DNA of 64,000 nucleotides from Nitrobacter sp051535215 (lineage in GTDB: Bacteria > Pseudomonadota > Alphaproteobacteria > Rhizobiales > Xanthobacteraceae), in contig NZ_JBPPLY010000006.1 in the NCBI RefSeq assembly GCF_051535215.1, forward strand, positions 124,001-188,000. Direction: 5' to 3'. The position numbers were made by a program, and so were the translations under genes. Positions within the stretch are counted from its first letter, which is position 1, and every line of letters starts with the position of its first letter. Of the stretch, positions 50,805-58,995 are shown piece after piece. The notes below the pieces were generated by a model that searched no databases, was not told the DNA's origin, and saw only the letters and a program-made list of their open reading frames with translations.

Positions 50805-52874
50805 TTACACGTCCAGCAGCTCCTCGCTGGCGAATTCGGCCTTGTCGGAGATGAAGGCGAAGCGCGCCTCCGCTTTGGTGCCCATCAGCCGTTCGACCGA
50901 GTCCGCCGTGTCCTCGCGATCGTCCGCCAGCAGCACCACGCGCAACATCGTGCGCTTTGCCGGGTCCATCGTGGTTTCCTTGAGCTGCGCCGGCATCATC
51001 TCGCCAAGCCCCTTGAAGCGGCCGACATCCACCTTGGCGTTGGCGTTGAACTCGCTCTTGAGCAGCGCCTCCTTGTGCGCGTCGTCGCGGGCATAGACCG
51101 TCTTGCTGCCGTGAGTCAGGCGATAGAGCGGCGGCACCGCGAGATAGAGATGGCCTTCGTCGATCAGGCGCGGCATCTGGCGATAGAAGAAGGTGATCAG
51201 CAGCGAAGCGATATGCGCGCCGTCGACGTCGGCGTCGGTCATGATGATGACGCGCGAATAGCGCAAATCCTCTTCGCGATAGTTGGTGCCGGTGCCGCAG
51301 CCGAGCGCCTGGATCAGATCGGCAAGCTGCGCGTTGGCGGTAACCTTGTCCCTGCCTGCGGAGGCCACGTTGAGGATCTTGCCGCGCAGGGGGAGCACGG
51401 CCTGGGTCTTGCGATCGCGCGCCTGCTTGGCGCTGCCACCGGCGGAATCGCCCTCGACGATGAACAGTTCGGAGCCATCGGTCGCGGTGTCGGTGCAGTC
51501 TGCGAGCTTGCCGGGCAGGCGCAGCTTCTTCACTGCGCTCTTGCGCGAGGTTTCCTTCTCGGCGCGGCGGCGCAACCGCTCATCGGCGCGCTCGATCACG
51601 AAATCGAGCAGCCTGTTGGCCTGCGCCGGATTGCCGGACAGCCAGTGATCGAACGGATCCTTGATCGCCTGTTCGACGATCCGCGAGGCCTCGGCGGTGG
51701 CGAGGCGGTCTTTGGTCTGGCCCTGGAATTCCGGCTCGCGCACGAACACCGAGAGCATGACCGCGGCGCCGACCATCACGTCCTCGGAGGTGATGGAGCC
51801 CGCGCGCTTGCCCTGTCCGACGCGCTCCGCGTGATCCTTCAAGCCGCGCAGCAGCGCGCTGCGCAGGCCGGACTCGTGAGTGCCGCCGTCAGGCGTCGGC
51901 ACCGTGTTGCAATAGGAGGACAGGAAACCGTCGGCGTCGGCGGTCCACGCCACCGCCCATTCGCAGGCGCCGTGCGCGCCGTTGCGCCCCGATCTGCCGG
52001 AGAAGATGTCCGGATGAACCAGCGTGTCCTTGTGGATCGCCGCGGCCAAATAATCCTTCAAGCCGCCGGGGAAGTGGAAGGTCGCCTCCGCCGGGATGTC
52101 GTCGAGGCCCTTGAGCAATTCCGGCGCGCACCGCCAGCGGATTTCGACGCCGCCGAACAGATACGCCTTCGAGCGTGTCATCTTGAACAGGCGCTGCGGT
52201 TTGAACGCGGCCTTTGCGCCAAAAATTTCGGTGTCGGGCTTGAAGCGGATGGTGGTGCCGCGCCGGTTGGCGATCCTGCCGAGGTCTTCGAGCTTGCCTT
52301 TGGGGTGGCCGCGCTCGAACGTCATCTTGTAGAGGTTCTGGCTGCGCGCCACTTCGACTTCGAGGCGGGAGGAGAGGGCGTTGACCACGGACACGCCGAC
52401 GCCGTGCAGACCGCCGGAGGTCTCGTAGACCTTGGAGTCGAACTTGCCGCCTGAATGCAGCGTGCACATGATGACTTCGAGCGCCGACTTCTTCGGAAAT
52501 TTCGGGTGCGGATCGACGGGGATGCCGCGTCCGTTGTCGGTGACCGTGAGGAAGCCGTCGGCGGCCAGTTCCACCACGATGAAAGTCGCGTGGCCCGCCA
52601 GCGCCTCGTCCATGGCGTTGTCGATCACCTCGGCGAACAGGTGGTGCAGCGCCTTCTCGTCGGTGCCGCCGATGTACATGCCGGGGCGGCGGCGGACCGG
52701 TTCAAGCCCCTCCAGCACCTCGATATCGGCGGCGGTGTAGTCGGCCTCGGCTCCCGACCCGCGGCTCGATCCGCGGCCGGCGCGGGCCCTGGTCTCGGAG
52801 GTCTTGGCCGCGGAAGCCTCGAACAGGTCGTCGGCAGATTTTGACTTTGTATTTTGTTTCAGTGATTTGGACAT
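50805..52874 (-). CDS. parE: DNA topoisomerase IV subunit B
   Basis: ParE is the ATPase subunit of topoisomerase IV, which unlinks daughter chromosomes. The 689-residue protein has RRPGMYIGGTDEKALHHLFAEVIDNAMDEALAGHA and the GHKL motifs DNGRGIPVD and GGLHGVGVSVVNALS. The TOPRIM domain has IVEGDSAGGSAKQARDR and IIMTDADVDGAHI. Length and the lack of a large TOPRIM insertion point to ParE, not GyrB. The first 45 residues are a Lys/Ser/Arg-rich extension. No parC is next to it. Confidence 0.95.
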   Translation of the reverse strand: MSKSLKQNTKSKSADDLFEASAAKTSETRARAGRGSSRGSGAEADYTAADIEVLEGLEPVRRRPGMYIGGTDEKALHHLFAEVIDNAMDEALAGHATFIVVELAADGFLTVTDNGRGIPVDPHPKFPKKSALEVIMCTLHSGGKFDSKVYETSGGLHGVGVSVVNALSSRLEVEVARSQNLYKMTFERGHPKGKLEDLGRIANRRGTTIRFKPDTEIFGAKAAFKPQRLFKMTRSKAYLFGGVEIRWRCAPELLKGLDDIPAEATFHFPGGLKDYLAAAIHKDTLVHPDIFSGRSGRNGAHGACEWAVAWTADADGFLSSYCNTVPTPDGGTHESGLRSALLRGLKDHAERVGQGKRAGSITSEDVMVGAAVMLSVFVREPEFQGQTKDRLATAEASRIVEQAIKDPFDHWLSGNPAQANRLLDFVIERADERLRRRAEKETSRKSAVKKLRLPGKLADCTDTATDGSELFIVEGDSAGGSAKQARDRKTQAVLPLRGKILNVASAGRDKVTANAQLADLIQALGCGTGTNYREEDLRYSRVIIMTDADVDGAHIASLLITFFYRQMPRLIDEGHLYLAVPPLYRLTHGSKTVYARDDAHKEALLKSEFNANAKVDVGRFKGLGEMMPAQLKETTMDPAKRTMLRVVLLADDREDTADSVERLMGTKAEARFAFISDKAEFASEELLDV

Positions 52875-52980
52875 ATTTCTTCAAAAACCAGGCACGCCGG
52901 ACAAGTCGAATCGACCGCGCTGACTATGCCACGGACACGGGTGGATTTGTGAACGCCCTGCGGATCGGGTCGAGCGGGCG

Positions 52981-53349
52981 TCAGGTCCGCTCGGTGCGGA
53001 ACAGGACGACTGCAAACAATAGCGTCGCAACGACAACGATAACCGAGCCGATCGCCGGCGCCGCGAAATAGGCACCGTTATTCAACAGGGTGAGCGCAAC
53101 CCCGGCCGGCAACACGAGGCCGCCGAGAATGTGGAGTGAGCCCTGAATCCGGGCCAGCGTGCTGTTTCCGGCGGCCGGCACCAGCCGATAGTAGAGTCCG
53201 AACAGGAATAGCAGAACCCCGCCTATCAGGTTGAGATGGGCGTGGGCGGGGGCCAGGGTAAAGTTCTGCTGGATTCCCATGGCCATTCCCGCGACCATTC
53301 CGATCAGCAGAAGGACAACGCTTACGCACATCATCGCCGACCCGATCAT
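52981..53349 (-). CDS. Four-helix membrane protein resembling a heme-copper oxidase segment
   Basis: The 122-residue protein has four membrane helices: MMCVSVVLLLIGMVAGMAMGI, NLIGGVLLFLFGLYYRLV, LGGLVLPAGVALTLL and IGSVIVVVATLLFAVVLF. The second is preceded by PAHAHLNLIGG, a His motif like that in cbb3-type oxidase subunit I and NnrS-like proteins. It may bind heme or metal, but no oxidase gene is nearby. GGGGA lies five bases before the start at 53349. Function unknown. Confidence 0.75.
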   Translation of the reverse strand: MIGSAMMCVSVVLLLIGMVAGMAMGIQQNFTLAPAHAHLNLIGGVLLFLFGLYYRLVPAAGNSTLARIQGSLHILGGLVLPAGVALTLLNNGAYFAAPAIGSVIVVVATLLFAVVLFRTERT

Positions 53350-53403
53350 TCGTTCCCCCTGTTTTCTCCGAGATCACGATGATTGGATCCCGGTCTTTTC
53401 AGG

Positions 53404-53450
53404 ATGCAAGTCTTCAATATGCAAGTCTTTCCAATATCCAAGTCTTTGTG
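53404..53450. repeat. Three tandem ~15-17-bp repeats
   Basis: ATGCAAGTCTTCAAT (53404-53418), ATGCAAGTCTTTCCAAT (53419-53435) and ATCCAAGTCTTTGTG (53436-53450) are direct repeats of a CAAGTCTT core. ACTTGAAGTC follows, part of which mirrors the core. They lie in the gap between divergent genes at 53349 and 53555 and may be a repeated protein-binding site. Confidence 0.7.
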
Positions 53451-53554
53451 ACTTGAAGTCGTATGAGAGGCTAGTTTAGCTGCTTCCGATTGTTTTGTAC
53501 CGCCGCGGAGGCTCAACACCCCTTCGCTGAGGGAGCGGCAAGAGGCATTTTGGA

Positions 53555-54085
53555 ATGGAAGACGTCGGACGCGGCGTGGTCGACTTCGTGCGCGATCATC
53601 AGGTTTGGGCCGCCCCTGTCGTGCTGCTGCTTGCCTTTGGCGAGTCGCTCGCCTTCATCTCGCTGCTGGTTCCGGCGTGGGGCGTGCTGGTAGCGATCGG
53701 CGCCCTGATCGGCATCAGTGACATCAAATTCTGGCCGGTCTGGATCGCGGCCGCTGTCGGCGCGTCGCTCGGCGATTGGCTGTCCTACTGGTTCGGCTAT
53801 CACTTCAAGGACCGCGTCGCCGAAATGTGGCCGCTGTCGCGCCATCCCGACCTTCTGCCGCGCGGGCAGGCTTTCGTGCAGCGATGGGGCATCCCATCTA
53901 TTTATATCGGCCGGTTTTTCGGACCGCTGCGCGCCACGGTGCCACTTGCAGCCGGAATCTTCGCCATGCCGTACTGGCGTTTCCAGATTGCAAACTGGAC
54001 GTCGGCCTTGATCTGGTCGGCGGTGTTGCTGGTGTTCGGCGACGTGATCTCGCGGATCGTCGAATGGATCTGGTATGCGGTTTGA
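53555..54085 (+). CDS. DedA family membrane protein
   Basis: This 176-residue protein belongs to the DedA/SNARE-associated family. The signature is FGESLAFISLLVPAWGVLVAIGALIG, then GASLGDWLSYWFGYHF and the Arg motif YIGRFFGPLRATVPLAAGIFAMPYWRFQ. DedA proteins are linked to undecaprenyl-phosphate or phospholipid flipping and to proton-motive force. About four or five helices are present. AGAGGCATTTTGGA precedes the ATG at 53555 at useful spacing. argC follows after 108 bases. Confidence 0.93.
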   Translation: MEDVGRGVVDFVRDHQVWAAPVVLLLAFGESLAFISLLVPAWGVLVAIGALIGISDIKFWPVWIAAAVGASLGDWLSYWFGYHFKDRVAEMWPLSRHPDLLPRGQAFVQRWGIPSIYIGRFFGPLRATVPLAAGIFAMPYWRFQIANWTSALIWSAVLLVFGDVISRIVEWIWYAV

Positions 54086-54193
54086 GCGTGATCGGATTTG
54101 CGAAGGAGCGTCGGAGGAAGCGGTCGCGCGGCCGGCGCATTTGGATTACAAGGCGAGCCAGAGAGCACGCTCGCGGGATGCAAGGATAAAGTC

Positions 54194-55192
54194 GTGACTG
54201 CCGCAGATACCAAAGCGAAAGACTTAACTTTCAGCGGCAACACCGCCGTCCGGCCGACGGTGTTCGTCGATGGTGCGTCTGGAACCACCGGGCTCGAAAT
54301 CCGCCAGCGGCTCGACCGGCAGGGCGACGTCGCCGTCAAAAGCCTCGACGGTGACAAGCGGAAGGATCCGGCCGCCAAGCGCGCACTGATGGCGGAGGTC
54401 GATCTCGTGATCCTGTGCCTGCCCGATGAGGCGGCCAGGGAAACCGTCGCCTTGATCGACGGCATGGGCGCGGACGCGCCGAAGGTGCTCGACGCTTCGA
54501 CGGCGTTTCGCGTCGCGCCGGACTGGACCTACGGCTTTCCGGAACTGACGCCCGATCAGGCGGACAGGATCAAGGCGGCGCGTAAGGTCACGAACCCCGG
54601 CTGCTATCCGACCGGATCGATCGCCTTGCTGCGGCCGCTGACCGATGCCGGCCTGATCCCGCAGGCCTATCCCGTCACCATCAACGCGGTGAGCGGCTAT
54701 TCCGGCGGCGGCAAGTCGATGATCGAGAGTTTCGAGAAGGGGACCGCGCCTGCGTTCGAGCTCTACGGACTCGGCTTCGAGCACAAGCATCTGCCGGAAA
54801 CGCAGAAGTACGCGAACCTGACGCGGCGGCCGATTTTCGCGCCGTCGGTCGGCGACTACCGGCAGGGCATGCTGGTGTCGATCCCGCTGCATCTCGATAC
54901 ACTGCCGGGACAACCCGATGGCGCTACGCTTCATGCGGCGCTGGCAAAGCGTTATGCGGGCAGCGCCTATGTTTCGGTGATGCCGCTCGACAACGCCGCG
55001 ACGAAAAATGGACGGATCGAGCCGGAGGCGCTGAACGGCAGCAACAGGCTCGAGCTTCACGTCTTTGCCAGCGAGAAGCACCGGCAGGCCGTTCTGGTCG
55101 CGCGGCTCGACAATCTCGGCAAGGGCGCATCCGGCGCGGCGGTACAGAACATGCGGCTGATGCTCGGGTTGAGGGATTCTGGGGCGGATTGA
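54194..55192 (+). CDS. argC: N-acetyl-gamma-glutamyl-phosphate reductase, type 2
   Basis: ArgC reduces N-acetylglutamyl phosphate in arginine synthesis. The 332-residue protein has VFVDGASGTTGLEIRQRL for NADP binding and the active Cys137 in TNPGCYPTGSIALLRPL. The catalytic His lies in GLGFEHKHLPETQKY. Length and motif pattern fit the shorter type 2 enzyme. The start is GTG at 54194 with AAGGA eight bases upstream; earlier in-frame ATG at 54098 adds unlike residues. A hairpin repeat follows the gene. Confidence 0.95.
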   Translation: MTAADTKAKDLTFSGNTAVRPTVFVDGASGTTGLEIRQRLDRQGDVAVKSLDGDKRKDPAAKRALMAEVDLVILCLPDEAARETVALIDGMGADAPKVLDASTAFRVAPDWTYGFPELTPDQADRIKAARKVTNPGCYPTGSIALLRPLTDAGLIPQAYPVTINAVSGYSGGGKSMIESFEKGTAPAFELYGLGFEHKHLPETQKYANLTRRPIFAPSVGDYRQGMLVSIPLHLDTLPGQPDGATLHAALAKRYAGSAYVSVMPLDNAATKNGRIEPEALNGSNRLELHVFASEKHRQAVLVARLDNLGKGASGAAVQNMRLMLGLRDSGAD

Positions 55193-55223
55193 AGGGGTGC
55201 TCGAAACCCTTTCATTGTTTGTC

Positions 55224-55252
55224 GTCATGCCTAAGCTTGACCGGGGCATGAC
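55224..55252. repeat. GTCATGCC/GGCATGAC hairpin repeat after argC
   Basis: GTCATGCC (55224-55231) pairs exactly with GGCATGAC (55245-55252) around a 13-base loop TAAGCTTGACCGG. The element recalls the CATGCC..GGCATG repeat common in Bradyrhizobium-like genomes. It could end argC transcription and meets the convergent gene at 55301. Confidence 0.65.
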
Positions 55253-55300
55253 CGGGAGAAGTTGTTCTCGCTACCTTACGAGCGTTGCGCGTAGCAATCT

Positions 55301-56272
55301 CTATCCGTGTGGTGAAGCGCCGTCGTGAACCTCGAACGAATCCATCAATTCGAGGATGCGTGCCTGCATGCCCCGCCAATTTGCCACATCCTCTGGTCGA
55401 TGGCGGAAATAGAAATGCCGTCCCCTGTTGATGAAGCGGTGTTGACAAGATTTTGGAAAGGCCTCGGATGGCGTAGCGCAGTCGATCACCGTGGTGTTGA
55501 TGTCACGATCGTCGGCGTAAACAAGATAGCGATATCCGATATATTCCTTGCCATCTTTACCGTGCGTGAGGGTTTTGCTCTTCGCCAGGCCGAACTCGGT
55601 ACTTTGTTCGACAATGTTGCCGCTGGGTTCGGCCTTCATGAGACTTAACACCCACTCTGGATCCCACGCGATGAAGACCCAATTGCTATCATGTTCCTCT
55701 CGCGCCAAATCTCTCCAGCGTTGATTGAGTGGCTGGAAGTCAGGAGCGGTTGTCGCAAGCCTCAAGGTGGGGTTGGCTCCGCCGCTCCATTTTACCTGCC
55801 ATGCGTTTGGAATACGGTAGGCACCCTGCGCTGAAAACTTGACGTAAACGGTGTCAAACGATTTGGGAAAAAGTACCAGCTGCTTACTTACGAAATCATG
55901 CACTGGCAGGCAGGTCACCGCCGGCCCGCGGTCCATAATCTGGCCGTTAAGCACCTCCGGCTCGAAAGAACGTTGGCGATAGGACCAGTAATACAGACGC
56001 CGATTTTCACCCTCGCCGACAACGAGGATAGCATGGTGCTGCATATATAGCGGCCCCTCGCGCCTGGCCCACATAGTCAAGGCCGACAAGTCGAGCCAGG
56101 AGCGGGCGGGGCGGTAGTCAGAAGTCCTATCGGCGACTTGAATACAATAGGGCTGGGATTGAGCGGTCTCTTCCGCGTTAAAGGCGACAAGTCGTGATGT
56201 CGCACTGCCCGCGGCGATGACCAGCGCAGCCCCCGCTAGGATCAGGCCGATAAACTTTCGTGGTGATACCAA
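55301..56272 (-). CDS. Protein of unknown function with N-terminal signal/anchor
   Basis: The 323-residue product starts with a hydrophobic helix (FIGLILAGAALVIAAGSATSRLVAF) that may be a signal or anchor. The rest is rich in aromatic residues (SWLDLSALTMWARREGPLYMQHHAILVV, RRLYYWSYRQRSFEPEVLNG, QVKWSGGANPTLRLATTAPDF). Four Cys stand in the exported part. I do not recognise the family. The start is TTG at 56272 with GAGGGG six to seven bases upstream. Base use is less GC-rich than its neighbours, and it lies alone between argC and phaC, which suggests acquisition. Confidence 0.75.
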   Translation of the reverse strand: MVSPRKFIGLILAGAALVIAAGSATSRLVAFNAEETAQSQPYCIQVADRTSDYRPARSWLDLSALTMWARREGPLYMQHHAILVVGEGENRRLYYWSYRQRSFEPEVLNGQIMDRGPAVTCLPVHDFVSKQLVLFPKSFDTVYVKFSAQGAYRIPNAWQVKWSGGANPTLRLATTAPDFQPLNQRWRDLAREEHDSNWVFIAWDPEWVLSLMKAEPSGNIVEQSTEFGLAKSKTLTHGKDGKEYIGYRYLVYADDRDINTTVIDCATPSEAFPKSCQHRFINRGRHFYFRHRPEDVANWRGMQARILELMDSFEVHDGASPHG

Positions 56273-56427
56273 CTTTATCCCCTCACACCGAAGTGATCCG
56301 GCGGATATAGCATCGGTGTGTGCTCATCGAATAGTTGAGCGAGAGAACGGTTTTGAAAATGTTTGGATGACGTGACTTGCTTCGGGCAACTGATCGACAG
56401 CGTGCTTTTAATTCGCTTTCGGTCACC

Positions 56428-58239
56428 TCACGCCCGCACGCGTACATAACTCCCCGGTGCGTCCTCGATCGGCGGGAGCGCGGCGCTGCCGACCTCGCGG
56501 GCAGGGACGACCTCGGCGTCGATTCCGCGCAGCCAGGCGTGCCAGTCCGGCCACCACGACCCCTTGTGTTCCTGCGCGCCCTTCATCCACTCCGCGACCG
56601 TAGTGTTGCCGATGGCGTCGCTGGTCCAGTACTGATATTTGCCGAGCGACGGCGGATTGATGACGCCCGCGATGTGTCCCGACCCTGACAGCACGTAGCG
56701 CACCGGGCCGCCGAAGAATCGCGAACCGTACAGCACCGATTCCGCCGGCGCGATGTGATCCTCGCGAGTGGCCAGATTGTACACCGGCACCTTGACCTTC
56801 GAGAGGTCGAGCAGGGTGTTGTCGAGCACCATCGAGCCGGTCGAGAGACGGTTCTCGAGGTAGCAGTTGCGCAGGTAATAGGAATGGTTGGCCGCGGGCA
56901 TCCGCGTCGCGTCCGAATTCCAGTGCAGCAGATCGAACGCCGGCGGCGTCCTGCCCTTGAGATAGTTGCTGACGACGTAGGACCAGATCAGGTCGTTGGG
57001 GCGCAGCATGTTGAAGGCCATCGCCATCTTGCTGCCTTCCAGCACGCCGGACTGCTTCATGTCGCGTTCGAGCGCGGAAATCTGGTCTTCGTCCACGAAT
57101 ACCAGCAGGTCGCCGGCGTGGGTGAAGTCGACCTGCGCGGCAAAGAACGTCGCCGACGTCACGCGCGCCCGCTGCTTGTCCGCAAGCCATGCCAGCGTGG
57201 TCGCGAGCAGGGTGCCGCCGACGCAATAGCCGATGGTATGCACCTTGGTCTCGCCGGTCGCCTTCTCGACCGCGTCCATCGCCGCCAGCGGGCCTTCCTT
57301 CATGTAATCCTCGAAGGTCTTTTCGCCGAGCCGCTTGTCGGGATTGACCCAGGATATCACGAACACCGTGATGCCCTGATCGACGCACCACTTGATGAAG
57401 GATTTCTCCGGCTTCAGGTCGAGGATGTAGAACTTGTTGATCCAAGGCGGCACGATCAGGAGCGGCGTCCGCAGCACCGTCTCGGTGCTCGGCGAATACT
57501 GGATCAACTGCATCAGTTCGTTCTGGTAGATCACCTTGCCCGGCGTCGTCGCCATGTTGACGCCGACTTCGAGATGGCTGGAGTCGGACTGCCGGATCCG
57601 CAGCACGCCGTTGCCCGCATTGATATCCTCGGCCAGCATTTTCATGCCGCGCGCGAGGTTGTCGGCGTTCGAGGCGAAGGTTTCGCGCAGTACGTCCGGA
57701 TTGGTCATCACGAAATTCGACGGCGCGAGCGCGTTGGTGATCTGCGCGATATAGAACTCGGCCTTCTTGCGGGTGTGCGGATCGAGGTTCTCGGCGTCGC
57801 GAACCAGTTCGTTCGCCCATTTGGTCGTCAGCAGATACGCCTGCATCACAAAATCGAAGAACTGGTTCGATCGCCATTCCGGATCGGTGAAACGTTTATC
57901 CCGGGGTGCGGGTGCGATGGTGGGATTGATCTCCTCGCCGGCGAGGCGGCGCGCGGCGTAGCCCCAGAGGTCCAGATAGGCCTTGCCGAGTTTCGTTTTC
58001 AATTCGACCGCGCGGGTCTGGTCCGAAAGCCAGTAGTCGGCCACCGTGCTGACAGTCCTGATCAACTCGGCAAACTCGTTCGGCTGGCCGTCGCGCGCCT
58101 CGCCGCCCTCACGCGCCTTGAGGTATGCGGCCAGCGCCTTGCCGCCGCTCTCCATCGCATTGGCGAGGTTCATCGCGAAGGTGTCCGGGTCGAACCGGGG
58201 CTTGGCCTCGGCCTTGGTCTCGACAGGTAACTCGCTCAT
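56428..58239 (-). CDS. phaC: Poly(3-hydroxyalkanoate) synthase, class I
   Basis: PhaC polymerises 3-hydroxyacyl-CoA into storage granules. The 603-residue protein has the class I N-domain (DKRFTDPEWRSNQFFDFVMQAYLLTTKW) and the catalytic domain. The lipase-like box is GYCVGG with Cys339. The other catalytic residues lie in LATREDHIAP (Asp) and LSGSGHIAGVINPP (His). HWNSDATRMPAANHSYYLRNCYLENRL is conserved in the class. No phaA, phaB or phaR is present in this window. Length fits class I. Confidence 0.97.
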   Translation of the reverse strand: MSELPVETKAEAKPRFDPDTFAMNLANAMESGGKALAAYLKAREGGEARDGQPNEFAELIRTVSTVADYWLSDQTRAVELKTKLGKAYLDLWGYAARRLAGEEINPTIAPAPRDKRFTDPEWRSNQFFDFVMQAYLLTTKWANELVRDAENLDPHTRKKAEFYIAQITNALAPSNFVMTNPDVLRETFASNADNLARGMKMLAEDINAGNGVLRIRQSDSSHLEVGVNMATTPGKVIYQNELMQLIQYSPSTETVLRTPLLIVPPWINKFYILDLKPEKSFIKWCVDQGITVFVISWVNPDKRLGEKTFEDYMKEGPLAAMDAVEKATGETKVHTIGYCVGGTLLATTLAWLADKQRARVTSATFFAAQVDFTHAGDLLVFVDEDQISALERDMKQSGVLEGSKMAMAFNMLRPNDLIWSYVVSNYLKGRTPPAFDLLHWNSDATRMPAANHSYYLRNCYLENRLSTGSMVLDNTLLDLSKVKVPVYNLATREDHIAPAESVLYGSRFFGGPVRYVLSGSGHIAGVINPPSLGKYQYWTSDAIGNTTVAEWMKGAQEHKGSWWPDWHAWLRGIDAEVVPAREVGSAALPPIEDAPGSYVRVRA

Positions 58240-58332
58240 GGCCGCACACCTGAGGGTTTGTTCAAAATTCCGTCCGCGCGTAGCGGGCAGCGATCATGGC
58301 ATAATCTGGGGAGCAATGCCGGTTTCGATGTG

Positions 58333-58343
58333 TTGCGGTGCGA
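58333..58343. promoter_or_regulatory. Possible PhaR-type operator upstream of phaC
   Basis: TTGCGGTGCGA is a near-dyad (TTGC-N3-GCGA, one mismatch to GCAA) about 95 bases upstream of the phaC start. PhaR repressors are known to bind TTGC/GCAA-type dyads near PHA genes. The match is imperfect and a single site, so this is only a candidate. Confidence 0.25.
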
Positions 58344-58437
58344 CAAAACATCTTTATACGGCCATATATGAGCCCTGATGAACTGTCTTAAGGACGCTGG
58401 GCCAGCGGGATAGCGGCTTTGGCGTTCCCGGACGATA

Positions 58438-58827
58438 ATGATTCTAAGCGTGCGATTCGATCTGATGAAGCAAACGCATCATGATGCCGCAGGTTCGGAT
58501 AGAGACGTGAGCGCGTCCGGCTCGACAGCCTCCAACCGGCGGGCGCTCAGATGGACGGGCTGTGCGATGGCCGGCGCGGCCACATTGGTGCTGCTGTCGC
58601 TGTCGCTCGGCGGCTGTTCGACGTCGATTGCGGATCTGCCTGTCGGCACGCCGCCGGATGCGCCGGAACGGGCGGCCGAGGTGCCGGACTATCCCGCGGT
58701 ACATGACATGCCGGCGCCGAGAGACCATGCGGCGATGGCCCCTGCCGAACAGGCCAGGATTGAGAAGGAGCTGATCGCCGCGCGCGAGCACCAGTCCCAG
58801 GCGGCCCAGACCTCGGAGCCCAAATAA
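58438..58827 (+). CDS. Small putative lipoprotein
   Basis: The 129-residue product has a hydrophobic signal (GAATLVLLSLSLGGC) with lipobox LGGC, lipidated Cys near 61. A short mature part follows: STSIADLPVGTPPDAPERAAEVPDYPAVHDMPAPRDHAAMAPAEQARIEKELIAAREHQSQAA. The end is likely a helix. The start is uncertain: ATG at 58438 or 58465, neither with a strong ribosome site. A long n-region before the signal is odd and suggests a start nearer the signal. Function unknown. Confidence 0.7.
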   Translation: MILSVRFDLMKQTHHDAAGSDRDVSASGSTASNRRALRWTGCAMAGAATLVLLSLSLGGCSTSIADLPVGTPPDAPERAAEVPDYPAVHDMPAPRDHAAMAPAEQARIEKELIAAREHQSQAAQTSEPK

Positions 58828-58995
58828 GCCTCGTATGGGCTGTCCCGGTTTGCGGTCCCGCCACGATACGCGAAGTGCTGGCGGAGCAGGGCGTCCGTGC
58901 TAAACTGCCGCGATTCAGCACGCGTGGAACCGTCAGGTCCGGTGACTTGGGACCCGTGCCGATCGCCCGTTAAATCCGGCCCGGAGCCAGGAGCC

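Noticed and set aside
53404..53450. Three direct repeats considered as a CRISPR array.
   Set aside because: The units are adjacent with no spacers, too short and too few, and no cas genes are near.
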